Below the pieces are notes generated by a model. The model made no database searches, was not told where the DNA came from, and was given only the letters and a program-made list of their open reading frames with translations. A DNA stretch of 64,000 nt from Roseomonas sp. AR75 (GTDB lineage: Bacteria > Pseudomonadota > Alphaproteobacteria > Acetobacterales > Acetobacteraceae). Made by a program: the position numbers and the translations under genes. Where the stretch lies: positions 327,955 to 391,954 of the forward strand of contig NZ_STGB01000003.1 of NCBI RefSeq assembly GCF_005222815.1, read 5' to 3'. Of the stretch, positions 29,665 through 39,100 are shown piece after piece; position 1 is the stretch's first letter; each line of letters begins with the position of its first letter.

Positions 29665-30963
29665 TCAAGGCGAGCCCTGCCGCATTGCAGCATGCGCCGC
29701 GCCTTGCACGCCACCGCCGAGCGGATCATCGGGCGTCACCGCTTCCAGCCGGTCCACCGCCCGCAGCGAAGGGAACCAGCGCATCCAGAGCAGCACGACC
29801 GTCATCGTGCCGAAACCGCCGAGCACCACGGCCGCCACCGGCCCGAGCAGCGCCGCCATGCTGCCGGCATAGAACTCGCCGAGCTGGTTCGAAGTGCCGA
29901 TGAATAGCGAGTTCACCGCCGCGACCCGCCCGCGCATCTCGTCCGGCGTGCCAAGCTGCACGAGGGACTGCCGCACCACCACGCTGACCACATCGGCGGC
30001 CCCCACCAGCGCGAGCGCCATCACCGACAGCGCCAGCGACTCGGACAGCCCGAACATGACCGTGCCGGCGCCGAACAACGCCACCGCCCGCAGCATGCTG
30101 AGCCCCGCCCGCCGGCCGAGCGGCCGCCAGGCGAGCCAGAGCGACGCCGTCAGCCCGCCGGACGCGAGCGCGGAGCGCAGGATGCCGAGGCCCCAGGGCC
30201 CGGCATCCAGGATGTCGCGCGCATAGACCGGCAGCAGCGCCGCGGCGCCACCGATCAGCACCGCCACCATGTCGAGCGTCACCGCCCCCATCAACGCCGG
30301 CCGCGCGCGAAGGAACACCAGGCCCGACAGCAGCACCTCCAGTGTGACGCGCCCGCGCGGCCGTGGCTGCGCCGCCATGCGGATCAGCAGCACCAGCACG
30401 GCGGACAGCAGCGCGAGGGCGGCGACGCCCGCATAGGGCGCCGCCGGCCCGCCCGCCGCATAGAGCAGGCCGCCCGCGGCCGGCCCGGCGATGGTCGCCG
30501 CCTGGCCGGTCGAGGCGGCGAGCGCATTCGCCCGCGCCAGGTCCTTCGCCGCCACCACGCTGGCCAGCAGCGCCTGGGAGGCCGGCATCTCGAAGGCACG
30601 GGTGACGCCGAACAGCGCGACGATCGCAATGATCCAGCCGGCATCGAGCCAACCCGCCAGGCTGCCCGCGGCCAGCGCGGCCGCAGCGAGGCCGTTCGCG
30701 GCCCGGCAGGCGGCGGTCACGGCGCGGCGGTCCAGCCGGTCGGCAGCAAGGCCGGTGACGGGCGTCAGCAGCAGCATGGGCACGAACTGCACCAGCCCGA
30801 TCAGGCCGAGGGCGAAGGCGCTGTCTGTCAGCGCATAGACCTGCCAGCCCACGGCGACGACCTGCATCTGCAGCGCGAAGGCGGACAGGACGCGGGAGGA
30901 GAGGAACAGCAGGAAGGGAGGCTGGCGCCACAATGGCAGCGTGGCGTTGGCGGGTTCGGCCAT
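29665..30963 (-). CDS. Major facilitator superfamily transporter
   Basis: A 432-residue membrane protein with 11-12 hydrophobic segments. It has MFS_3/EntS-like features: PPFLLFLSSRVLSAFALQMQVVAVGWQVY at the start, the loop GLAADRLDRRAV after helix 2, MPASQALLASVV near helix 4-5 and a central polar loop. The C-terminal half ends WMRWFPSLRAVDRLE. Relatives export siderophores or drugs, but substrate cannot be assigned. The ATG at 30963 is 36 residues into a longer open frame that has no membrane character. It is divergent from the cdh gene. Confidence 0.9.
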   Translation of the reverse strand: MAEPANATLPLWRQPPFLLFLSSRVLSAFALQMQVVAVGWQVYALTDSAFALGLIGLVQFVPMLLLTPVTGLAADRLDRRAVTAACRAANGLAAAALAAGSLAGWLDAGWIIAIVALFGVTRAFEMPASQALLASVVAAKDLARANALAASTGQAATIAGPAAGGLLYAAGGPAAPYAGVAALALLSAVLVLLIRMAAQPRPRGRVTLEVLLSGLVFLRARPALMGAVTLDMVAVLIGGAAALLPVYARDILDAGPWGLGILRSALASGGLTASLWLAWRPLGRRAGLSMLRAVALFGAGTVMFGLSESLALSVMALALVGAADVVSVVVRQSLVQLGTPDEMRGRVAAVNSLFIGTSNQLGEFYAGSMAALLGPVAAVVLGGFGTMTVVLLWMRWFPSLRAVDRLEAVTPDDPLGGGVQGAAHAAMRQGSP

Positions 30964-31066
30964 GGCGCATGGCAGCACCGGCGCGGTCCAGCGTCCAGCG
31001 GCGCTTGCCGGCAGCCCGGGGACCGGCGCAGCCTGCCGACCGGCGCGGGCGGAGGAGACGAAAGCG

Positions 31067-31840
31067 ATGCGCGGCTGGAGCCTCTGGGCAGTACGGATGC
31101 TCGGGGTGGCGTCCATGCTGGTGCTGGCGGCGGCCGGCGCCAGGGCCAACCCGGATGCGCTCTGGGACATCGTGCATGGGCGCTGCGTGCCCGACATGCA
31201 GGAAAGTGCCTCGCCGGCGCCCTGCACGCTGGTCTCCCTCGGCGCGGGCGTGGAGCGCGGCTATGCGGCGCTCAAGGACCGCCGCGGCATCGCACAATAC
31301 CTGCTGATCCCGACCGCGCGCGTGACCGGCATCGAGGATCCGGCCCTGCTGGCAGCAGGAACGCCGAACTATTTCGACGCGGCCTGGCGCATCCGCGACC
31401 TGGTGCAGGCGCGGCTGCCGCGCGCGCTCCCGCGCGACGGGTTCAGCCTGGCGATCAACTCGGCCTATGGGCGCACGCAGAACCAGCTGCACATCCATGT
31501 GGATTGCGTGCGCGCCGATGTGCGCGACGCGCTGCGCGACAACGCGCAGCAGATCGGCGCGGCCTTCGCGCCGTTCGCGCCGCGCCTGGCCGGACGGCGC
31601 TACCTCGCGCGGCGCATCGCGGCCGCGGAGCTGACGACCGACAATCCATTCCTGCTGCTGGCAGCGGGCGTGAACGGCGCGCGGGAGGCGATGGGCCGCT
31701 ACACGCTGGTCGTGGTGGGCATGGACTTCGCCGGCGAAGGCCCGGGCTTCGTGCTGCTCGCCGGCCGCGCCGATCCGACGGCGGGCAATCCGGGGAGCGG
31801 GGAGGAGTTGCAGGACCACGATTGCGCCATCGCGCGGTGA
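31067..31840 (+). CDS. cdh: CDP-diacylglycerol diphosphatase
   Basis: Cleaves CDP-diacylglycerol to phosphatidate and CMP in phospholipid turnover. The 257-residue product has an N-terminal signal or membrane anchor (about 5-27, ending ARAN), then the Cdh domain: SLGAGVERGYAALKDRRG, QYLLIPTARVTGIEDP and the HIT-like histidine motif QNQLHIHVDCV. The C-terminal LLAGRADPTAGNPGSGEELQ matches the family end. The ATG at 31067 has GGAGGAGACGAAAG upstream. It is divergent from the MFS gene and convergent with the ABC exporter. Confidence 0.92.
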   Translation: MRGWSLWAVRMLGVASMLVLAAAGARANPDALWDIVHGRCVPDMQESASPAPCTLVSLGAGVERGYAALKDRRGIAQYLLIPTARVTGIEDPALLAAGTPNYFDAAWRIRDLVQARLPRALPRDGFSLAINSAYGRTQNQLHIHVDCVRADVRDALRDNAQQIGAAFAPFAPRLAGRRYLARRIAAAELTTDNPFLLLAAGVNGAREAMGRYTLVVVGMDFAGEGPGFVLLAGRADPTAGNPGSGEELQDHDCAIAR

Positions 31841-31877
31841 CTTTCGTGACCGGCAGCTTGCGCGGCCCCCACCCCGA

Positions 31878-31901
31878 CCCTCCCCCGCAAGCGGGAGAGG
31901 G
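31878..31901. repeat. Palindromic CCCTCCCCCGC-type repeat between convergent genes
   Basis: An 11-nt inverted repeat with one mismatch around an AA centre (31878-31888 and 31891-31901). This CCCTC...GCGGGAGAGGG form recurs in intergenic DNA of many high-GC bacteria (recalled, not searched). Its place between two stop codons suggests a shared terminator or REP-like element. Only one copy is seen in this window. Confidence 0.5.
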
Positions 31902-31909
31902 AGAAGCAC

Positions 31910-33775
31910 CTACGCGCCGATGAACCCGCCGGACTGGCGCTGCCAGAGCTTCGCATAGACGCCGCCCTGGGCCAGCAGCGCGGCATGCGTGCCCTGCTCC
32001 GCCACCCGCCCATGCTCCAGCACCACCAGCCGGTCCATGCGCTGCAGCGTGGAGAGGCGATGCGCGATGGCGATCACGGTCTTGCCGGACATCAGGCGAT
32101 CGAGGCTCTCCTGGATCGCGGCCTCCACTTCCGAATCCAGCGCGCTCGTCGCCTCGTCCAGCACCAGGATCGGCGCGTCCTTCAGCAGCACGCGCGCGAT
32201 GGCGATGCGCTGGCGCTGACCACCCGAAAGCTTCACGCCGCGCTCGCCGACATGCGCATCGTAGCCGAGCCGCCCTCGCCAGTCGGAGAGCTGCTCGATG
32301 AAGTCATGCGCCTCCGCGCCCCGCGCGGCAGCCTCCACCTCGGCCTCCGTCGCATCTGGGCGGCCATAGCGGATGTTGTCGCGGATCGAGCGGTGCAGCA
32401 GCGCGGTGTCCTGCGTCACCACGCCGATGGCCGCGCGCAGCGATTCCTGCGTGAAGCCGGCGATGTCCTGCCCATCCACCAGGATCCGCCCCGATTCCGG
32501 GGCGAAGAAGCGCAGCAGCAGGTTGATCGCGGTGGTCTTGCCCGCGCCGGAATGGCCGACCAGGCCCACGCGCTCGCCCGGCGCCATGGTCAGGTCGAAA
32601 CCGTCGAGCACCGCGCCGCGGCGGCCGAGCGCCAGGTCGTCCGGCGCCCGCCCGTAGCCGAAGCGCACATGCTCGAAGCGCAGCGCGCCCCGCGTGACGA
32701 TCAGCGGCACGGCGCCGGGCGGGTCTGGCGCGGTGGGCGGCACGGCGATGGAGCCCATCGCCTCCTGTACGACGCCGATATTCTCGAAGATGCCCGCGAC
32801 GTTGAAGGCGACCCAGCCGGAGATGTTGGCGATCTGCCAGGCCATCGGCAGCGCCGCCGCGACGACGGCCAGCGGTATCTCGCCCTGCGACCACAGCCAC
32901 ACCGCCAGGCCGCCGGTGGCCACCAGCAGCATCGCGTTCAGCGTGGAGAGCAGCAGGCCGTTCAGCGTCACCAGCCGGGTCTGCCGCGCGAAGTTGTGGT
33001 TCAGCGTCTGCAGCGCCTCCCGCACATGGGCGTCTTCCTGCTCGGCGCTGGCGAAGAGCTTCACCGTGGTGATGTTGGTGTAGCTGTCCACAACGCGACC
33101 GGTCAGCGCGCTGCGCGATTCCGAAGCCTTGCGCGCGCGGTCGCGCATGCGCGGCACGATGATCCGCAGCAGCGTGGCGTACAGCACGAACCAGCAGAGG
33201 ATCGGCAGCGCCAGCCGCGCATCGGTGGCCGCCAGCGTCAGCACCGCGCCGGTGCCGTAGACCAGGATGTACCAGACCGCGTTGACCGACTGCACCACGC
33301 TCTCGCGCAGCGCCGGCCCGGCCTGCATCACGCGGTTGGCGATGCGGCCGGCGAAATCCTCCTGGAAGAAGGGCAGGCCCTGGCGCACCACATGCCAATG
33401 CGCCTGCCAGCGGATCATGCTGGTCACGCCGGGGATGATGCCCTGCTGCGTCACCAGGTTCTGGCAGAGGATCGCCAGAGGGCGCGCGAAGAGCAGCAGC
33501 GCCGCCATGCCCGCCAGCGTGCCGCCTGCCTCCGCCCAGATGCGCTCCGGCCCGTACGCCTCCAGCAGCCCGATCACGCGCCCGATGAAGATGGGGATCA
33601 GCAGGTCGAGCAGCGCGACCGCCAGCCCCGCCGCGAACAGCGCCAGGAACAGCGCGCGCGCCTGCCGTGCGAAATGCAGGTAGAAGCCGATCAGCGATTT
33701 CGGCGGCGCCTCCTCCGGCACCGGCACGCCGAGCAGGCGGGCCGCAGGCCTTCCCGGCTGCGCCACCGGGTCCAT
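31910..33775 (-). CDS. ABC exporter, fused membrane and ATPase domains (MsbA/lipid-drug type)
   Basis: A 621-residue half-transporter. Residues about 40-340 are the six-helix membrane domain (first helix ALFLALFAAGLAVALLDLLI); the ATPase follows with Walker A GHSGAGKTT, signature LSGGQRQRI and Walker B ILVLDEATSALDSE, plus the His switch AIAHRLSTL. Homodimers of this type export lipids, drugs or peptides. The ATG at 33775 is preceded by GAGAGTGCG; the GTG at 33805 has no ribosome binding site. It starts 61 nt downstream of nhaA on the same strand. The substrate is unknown. Confidence 0.92.
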   Translation of the reverse strand: MDPVAQPGRPAARLLGVPVPEEAPPKSLIGFYLHFARQARALFLALFAAGLAVALLDLLIPIFIGRVIGLLEAYGPERIWAEAGGTLAGMAALLLFARPLAILCQNLVTQQGIIPGVTSMIRWQAHWHVVRQGLPFFQEDFAGRIANRVMQAGPALRESVVQSVNAVWYILVYGTGAVLTLAATDARLALPILCWFVLYATLLRIIVPRMRDRARKASESRSALTGRVVDSYTNITTVKLFASAEQEDAHVREALQTLNHNFARQTRLVTLNGLLLSTLNAMLLVATGGLAVWLWSQGEIPLAVVAAALPMAWQIANISGWVAFNVAGIFENIGVVQEAMGSIAVPPTAPDPPGAVPLIVTRGALRFEHVRFGYGRAPDDLALGRRGAVLDGFDLTMAPGERVGLVGHSGAGKTTAINLLLRFFAPESGRILVDGQDIAGFTQESLRAAIGVVTQDTALLHRSIRDNIRYGRPDATEAEVEAAARGAEAHDFIEQLSDWRGRLGYDAHVGERGVKLSGGQRQRIAIARVLLKDAPILVLDEATSALDSEVEAAIQESLDRLMSGKTVIAIAHRLSTLQRMDRLVVLEHGRVAEQGTHAALLAQGGVYAKLWQRQSGGFIGA

Positions 33776-33836
33776 CGCACTCTCGAACTGGCGGAAGGGA
33801 AGCACGGCGGCAGATCGCGCCCCTTCCGCGCCGGCG

Positions 33837-35078
33837 TCAACCTTCCTGGCGCGCAGCCTGGCGCACGGGATCGTCAGGCGCCGGGATCTCCCGCGGGGCG
33901 AAGCGCAGCAGCAGCCAGCCGGCGACGCCCGCGATGCAGGACCCGAACAGGATGCCGAGCTTCGCCTGCGCCTGCATCGCCTCGCTGCCGGGGAAGGCGA
34001 GCAGCGCGATGAACAGGCTCATCGTGAAGCCGATGCCGCAGAGCAGCGAGGTGCCGACAAGCTGCAGCATGCCCGCGCCCATCGGCAGATCCGCCCAGTT
34101 CAGCCGGATCGCGATCCAGGATGCGCCGAACACGCCCACCAGCTTGCCGAGGCTCAGGCCGACCATCACGCCGAGGGTGATGCCATCCTGCAGCAGGCTC
34201 GCATCAAGCGCCGGGATCGTCACGCCCGCATTGGCGAAGCCGAAGATCGGCACGACCAGGAAGGCGACGGGCTTGTGCAGCGCATGCTCCAGCCGGTGCA
34301 GCAGCGATTCCTCGACACCGGCATCCGGCGCGCCCGGCGTCCGACGCAGCGGGATGAGGAAGGCAAGCAGCACGCCCGCGATCGTCGCATGCACGCCGGA
34401 GCGCAGCACGAACAGCCACAACACCGCGCCGAGGATGAGATAGGGCCAGAGCGCGCGCCGCTGGCCGCTCGCCTTCATCACGAACAGCGCGGTCACGATG
34501 GCCCCGGCGATGGCGAGATCGGGCAGCGAGATGGTCTCGGTGTAGAAGATGGCGATGATGATGACGGCGCCGAGGTCGTCGATGATGGCGAGCGCCGTCA
34601 GGAACACCTTCAGCGAGACCGGCACCCGATTGCCCAGCAGCGCCAGCACGCCGAGCGCGAAGGCGATGTCCGTCGCGGTCGGGATCGCCCAGCCGTCCAG
34701 CGCCTGCGGGTTGCCCTGGTTGAGCGCGACATAGATCACCGCCGGCACCGCCATGCCGCCGGCCGCGGCAAGCCCCGGCAGCACGCGGCGCGGCCAGGTC
34801 GAAAGCTGGCCGTCCACCACCTCGCGCTTGATCTCCAGGCCGACGAGCAGGAAGAACACCGCCATCAGCCCGTCATTGATCCAGTGACCAAGGCTGAGCG
34901 GACCGAGATAGGTCTTCAAGGCGCCGAAATAGGCGGGCGCAAGCGGCGAGTTGGCAATGACGAGGGCCGCCGCGGCAGCCGCCATCAACACCAGCCCGCC
35001 GGACGCCTCGCTGGCGAGGAAGGCGCGGAGCATGGAGGCGGGACGTGCGGAACGACGGGTCGAAGCAGGCTCGGCCAT
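33837..35078 (-). CDS. nhaA: Na+/H+ antiporter NhaA
   Basis: Electrogenic sodium/proton exchanger of the inner membrane; 413 residues with about 12 hydrophobic segments. The ion-binding aspartates are present as the DD pair Asp167-Asp168 in LAIIDDLGAVIIIA, and Asp137 lies in the conserved IPTATDIAFALG. The N-terminal loop VGLEIKREVVDGQLS and the GFTMSLFIALLAF segment are family hallmarks. The ATG at 35078 is chosen because the upstream open frame (to 35525) is not NhaA-like. Expected role in pH and salt homeostasis. Confidence 0.97.
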   Translation of the reverse strand: MAEPASTRRSARPASMLRAFLASEASGGLVLMAAAAAALVIANSPLAPAYFGALKTYLGPLSLGHWINDGLMAVFFLLVGLEIKREVVDGQLSTWPRRVLPGLAAAGGMAVPAVIYVALNQGNPQALDGWAIPTATDIAFALGVLALLGNRVPVSLKVFLTALAIIDDLGAVIIIAIFYTETISLPDLAIAGAIVTALFVMKASGQRRALWPYLILGAVLWLFVLRSGVHATIAGVLLAFLIPLRRTPGAPDAGVEESLLHRLEHALHKPVAFLVVPIFGFANAGVTIPALDASLLQDGITLGVMVGLSLGKLVGVFGASWIAIRLNWADLPMGAGMLQLVGTSLLCGIGFTMSLFIALLAFPGSEAMQAQAKLGILFGSCIAGVAGWLLLRFAPREIPAPDDPVRQAARQEG

Positions 35079-35110
35079 AAGCTTACTCGCTGGATGTCGG
35101 GAGGTGAATT

Positions 35111-35647
35111 TTATGTATGATCTTGGATAGCGTTCCGCAATCTCTCCACGCGCCAGGCGGCAAGGCGCACATCGCCATCCATGTCCGCAACGATCCAGAC
35201 CATCCGGTCCAGGAACCACATCTTCGAGAGCAAAGCCACCGAAAGCCCGGTGAGCGCGGCCCAGGGCGCCAGAATGGCAAGGCCGTAGAGCAGCAACACC
35301 CCGCCCGACGCGGACAGCGCGTTCAGCAGCAGCGGCATGCGCCGATGCCGCGCCGGCACCGGCACCTCGTTCCGCGCCAGCCAAAGCCGCTCCCCCAGCA
35401 CGGCGCGCGAGGCCCAGCTTGCCGTGCTGCGTGGCGGCGGGAAGACGCGGGGATTGACCCAGGTCCAGGCCAGCAGTGCCGCAACCGGCACCAGCGCCCA
35501 CCAGCCGATCCAGGCCCGGCTCCACACCGCCAGTGCCAGCAGCGGCAGGATCGGCACACGAGTCCAGACCGACCAGGGGTTCGCATGCCGCGCCCAGGCG
35601 GCATCATCCATCCGATGGGCGCGGGCGATGCGGGCCTCGAGGGTCAT
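35111..35647 (-). CDS. DUF6653 family membrane protein
   Basis: A 178-residue protein opening MTLEARIARAHRMDDAAWARHANPWSVWTRV, the signature of DUF6653. It has about four hydrophobic segments, two before and two after a central basic loop with VNPRVFPPP and RAVLGERLWLARNE. The family has no known function. The ATG overlaps the stop of the VOC gene (ATGA), suggesting coupled expression. Confidence 0.85.
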   Translation of the reverse strand: MTLEARIARAHRMDDAAWARHANPWSVWTRVPILPLLALAVWSRAWIGWWALVPVAALLAWTWVNPRVFPPPRSTASWASRAVLGERLWLARNEVPVPARHRRMPLLLNALSASGGVLLLYGLAILAPWAALTGLSVALLSKMWFLDRMVWIVADMDGDVRLAAWRVERLRNAIQDHT

Positions 35648-36096
35648 CCGCCAGACATGCGGCGCACGATCTCCTCGGGGCTGACCTCCTCGATATGCGT
35701 CGCGACGTGCCAGACATGGCCGAAGGGATCGGTCAGCGAGCCCATGCGGTCGCCATAGGGCTTGTCCTCCGGCGGGCGCCCGGCCTTCGCGCCGGCCGAA
35801 ACGGCGCGCGCGAAGACCGCGTCCACATCCTCGACATAGAGCACGAGTGAGACGGAGGTGCCGCCGTAATGCGGCGGTGCATAGGCCTGGTACTCGGCGG
35901 TCTGCTCGCCGATCATCACCATGCTGTCGCCGATCCGGAATTCCGCGTGGGAGACGGTGCCGTTCGCGCCGGGGATGCGCATGGTCTCCTCGGCGCCGAA
36001 CGCCTCCGCATACCAAGCCAAGGCGCGGTTCGCGTCCTCCGCGATCAGATAGGGCGTGACGCGGCCATAGCCGGGCGGGATGGGCGGGACGGGCAT
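35644..36096 (-). CDS. VOC/glyoxalase-fold protein, PhnB-like
   Basis: A 150-residue vicinal-oxygen-chelate fold protein. It begins PPIPPGYGRVTPYLIAEDANRALAWYAEAFG, followed by HAEFRIGDSMVMIGEQ, YVEDVDAVFARAVSAGA and the closing GDRMGSLTDPFGHVWHVATH. This set is typical of PhnB-like proteins. Enzymatic role unknown. The ATG at 36096 is 21 codons into a longer frame. It is translationally coupled to the DUF6653 gene. Confidence 0.9.
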   Translation of the reverse strand: MPVPPIPPGYGRVTPYLIAEDANRALAWYAEAFGAEETMRIPGANGTVSHAEFRIGDSMVMIGEQTAEYQAYAPPHYGGTSVSLVLYVEDVDAVFARAVSAGAKAGRPPEDKPYGDRMGSLTDPFGHVWHVATHIEEVSPEEIVRRMSGG

Positions 36097-36181
36097 GCCT
36101 GCTTCCTCCTGTCGGAAGGCCGCACCATGCGCCGCAGGCCGGTCGCGATGCAAGAACATACCAAGAACTTGATCGCCTGGC

Positions 36182-39100
36182 TCAGCCCGCGACGGGGGTC
36201 TCCGCCAGTTCCACCGCGCGCTGCAGGTCCACGCTCAGCAGCCGCGACACGCCGCGCTCCTGCATGGTCACGCCATACAGGCGATGCATGCGCGCCATCG
36301 TCAGCGGGTGGTGCGTGACGATCAGGAAGCGCGTGCCGTTGCGCCCCTCCTCGTCGCCGGCGGCCATCACCTCCAGCAGGTCACAGAGCCGTTCGACATT
36401 CGCGTCGTCGAGCGGCGCGTCCACCTCGTCCAGCACGCAGACCGGGGCGGGGTTGCAGCGGAACACCGCGAAGATCAGCGAGAGCGCCGTCAGCGCCTGC
36501 TCGCCGCCCGAGAGCAGGTTCAGCGAGGCGAGCTTCTTGCCCGGCGGCTCCGCGTAGATCTCGAGCCCCGCTTCCAGCGGATCGTCGGAGCCGACGAGCG
36601 CCAGATGCGCGCGGCCGCCGCCGAACAGGCGCGTGAACAGGCCGCGGAACTCGGCATCCACCTTGTCGAAGACCACGCGCAGCCGCTCCCGCCCCTCGCG
36701 GTTCAGGTGGCCGATCTGGCCGCGCAGCTTGGCGATGGCGGTGGCGACTTCCGACCGCTCGGTGTCGATGGCGTCGCGGCGCGCGTCGAGCTCGCTGAGT
36801 TCCTGCTCGGCGCGCAGGTTGACCGGCCCCATCTCCTCGCGCTCGCGCGTCAGCCGGTCGAGTTTTTTCCTCGCCCTCTCTTCCGCCTGCTCGGTCAGGT
36901 CGGCGACGTCGGCCGGCAGGTCCGGATGCGCCTCGCCGAGGCGTTCGGCGATGCGCTCCTCCACCGAAAGGGCGGCGGCCTCGGCGGTCTCCATCGCGCC
37001 CTCGGCGCGCACCTGGCCCTCGCGCGCGGCGACGAAGCGCGCATCGGCCTCGCGGCGATGGTTCGTGGCGGCGCGGAGTTCCGTCTCGGCCTCGTGCAGC
37101 ACGCGCGCGGCCTCGGCATGCGCCGTCTCGGCCTCCGCCAGCAGCCTCGCCGCTGCGGCGCGCCGCGTCGCGGCGGCTTCGGGCGCTTCCGCCAGGCGCG
37201 TGACCTCGGCCTCTGCCTCCTCGCGCCGCGACGACAATTCCTCGCGGCGGGCGGCGGCTTCCTCGCGTCGCTGCGCCCATTCCGCGCGCTCCGGCCCGAT
37301 CGTCTCCTGCCGCGCAGCCAGCCGCGTCGCCTCGGCGGCGAGCGCGGCACGGGCGTCGCGCGCCGCGGCCTCGGCGGCGCGGGCGGCGACCAGTGCGGCG
37401 CGGGCCTGCTCCACCTCGGCGCGCAGCGCGGCGAGATCGGGCGCCGCCTCACGCGCGGCCTGCGCCTCGGCCAGCGTGGCCTCTGCCGCTTCACGCTCGG
37501 CCGCCGCGCGTTCCACCTGCGGCGCCAGCACGGCAAGCCGTGCCTCGGCCTCGGCCGCACGCGCCGTCAGCGCCTGCGCTTCCTGGCGCAGCCGCGCGAG
37601 CGTCGCCTCTGCGCCGCGGCGCGTCTCGCGCGCGGTGGCATCCTGCTGCACCGCCTGCTGCTCGGCGCGCGCGGCGGCGTCACGGGCGGCGCGGGCGGCG
37701 AGCGTATCGGGCGCCGCGGCACGCGCGGCGCGTGCCTGTTCCAGCGCGGCGGCGGCGGCCTGCAACTCGGTGTCGAGCCGCGCCAGTTCCGGCTCGACCG
37801 CGGCCAGCCGCTGCTCGGTCTGCGCGGCGCGGGCGGCGACGCGCTCGGCGGTCGTGGCGGCAGCGCCGGCACGGCGCTCGGCATCGGCCCGCGCCTCGCG
37901 CAACCGCGCCTCGGCCTCGCGGGCCTGGCGTTCTTCCTCGGCGGCGTCGCGCGCCGCACGCTGCGCCACGGCGAGGTCGGGCACCGCATCGCGCGCGGCG
38001 CGGGCGGCGGCGAGCGCGGCCTCGGCGGCTCCAACATCCGCGTCGAGGCGACCCAGTTCCGGCGCCAGCGCAGCCAGGCGCTGCTCGGCCTCGGCGGCGC
38101 GGGCGGCGATGCGCTCGGCGGCGGCGATGGCGGCGGCGGCGCGGCGCTCGGCCTCGGCGCGAAGGCCGCGGCAGCGCGCCTCCTCCTCGCGCGCGGCCTG
38201 CTCCTCGGATTCGGCCTCGGCGCGGACGGTCTGGGCGGCGGCGGCGGCGGCCTCGGCCTGATCCAGCACCACCTGCGCGGCGCGCAGCTTGTTGCGCTGC
38301 GCGAGGCGCACCGCGCCCGGGCTCGGCGTGCCGGCGCGGGCGCAATGGCCGTCCCAGCGCCACAAGGCGCCGTCCTCGCTGACCAGCGCCTGGCCCGGCA
38401 GCAGCGCCGTTTGCAACGCAGCGCCGTCCTGGCCACGCGGCAGCAGCCCGATCTGCGACAGCGCGCGCGCCAGCGCCGCCGGCGCCTCGACCAGCCGGGA
38501 CAGCGGCGTCGCGCCACCCGGCAGATGCGGCGGCACCTCGAAGGGCGGCAGGGCGCGCCAGTGGCGCGGCGCGGCGGCATCCAGCGGGCTGTCCAGCGCC
38601 TCGCCCAGCGCGGCGCCCAGTGCCGCTTCCAGCCCCGCCGGAACCGAGACGGAATCCAGCACCGGCGCCAGCCCAGCGCTGACCGCCGCGGCAGCGGCGA
38701 CCTCGGTCAGCGCCGCCACCTCGGCCCGGGCGCGGGCGCGCGCGCCCTCGGCGGCGACGGCGGCGCTGCGCGCGGCCTCGTGGCGGGATTGCGCGGCGGC
38801 GCGGGCGGCCTCGGCACCCTCCAGCGCGGCGCGGCTGTCGCGCAGCGCGGCCTCGGCGGCCTCGGCCTCGTCCAGCGCCGCGCCGCGCTCCGCATCCGGC
38901 ACCAGGGCAGCGGTGGCGGCGTCGCGTTCGGCGGCAAGGCGGCTGCGCTGCTCCGCCAGGCGCCGCAGCGCGCCCGCGGCGCCATCCAGCGCGGCATTCG
39001 CGCGCGTGGCGGCGCCTTCGGCATCGGCGGTGGCGGCGCGGGCGGCCTGCAGGCGCGCGACGGTCTCGGCATGCGTCGCCTCGGCGGCGGCCAGCGCCTG

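Noticed and set aside
31878..31901. Insertion-sequence terminal repeat.
   Set aside because: Only a single short palindrome, no transposase frame and no partner repeat nearby; more like a REP or terminator element.
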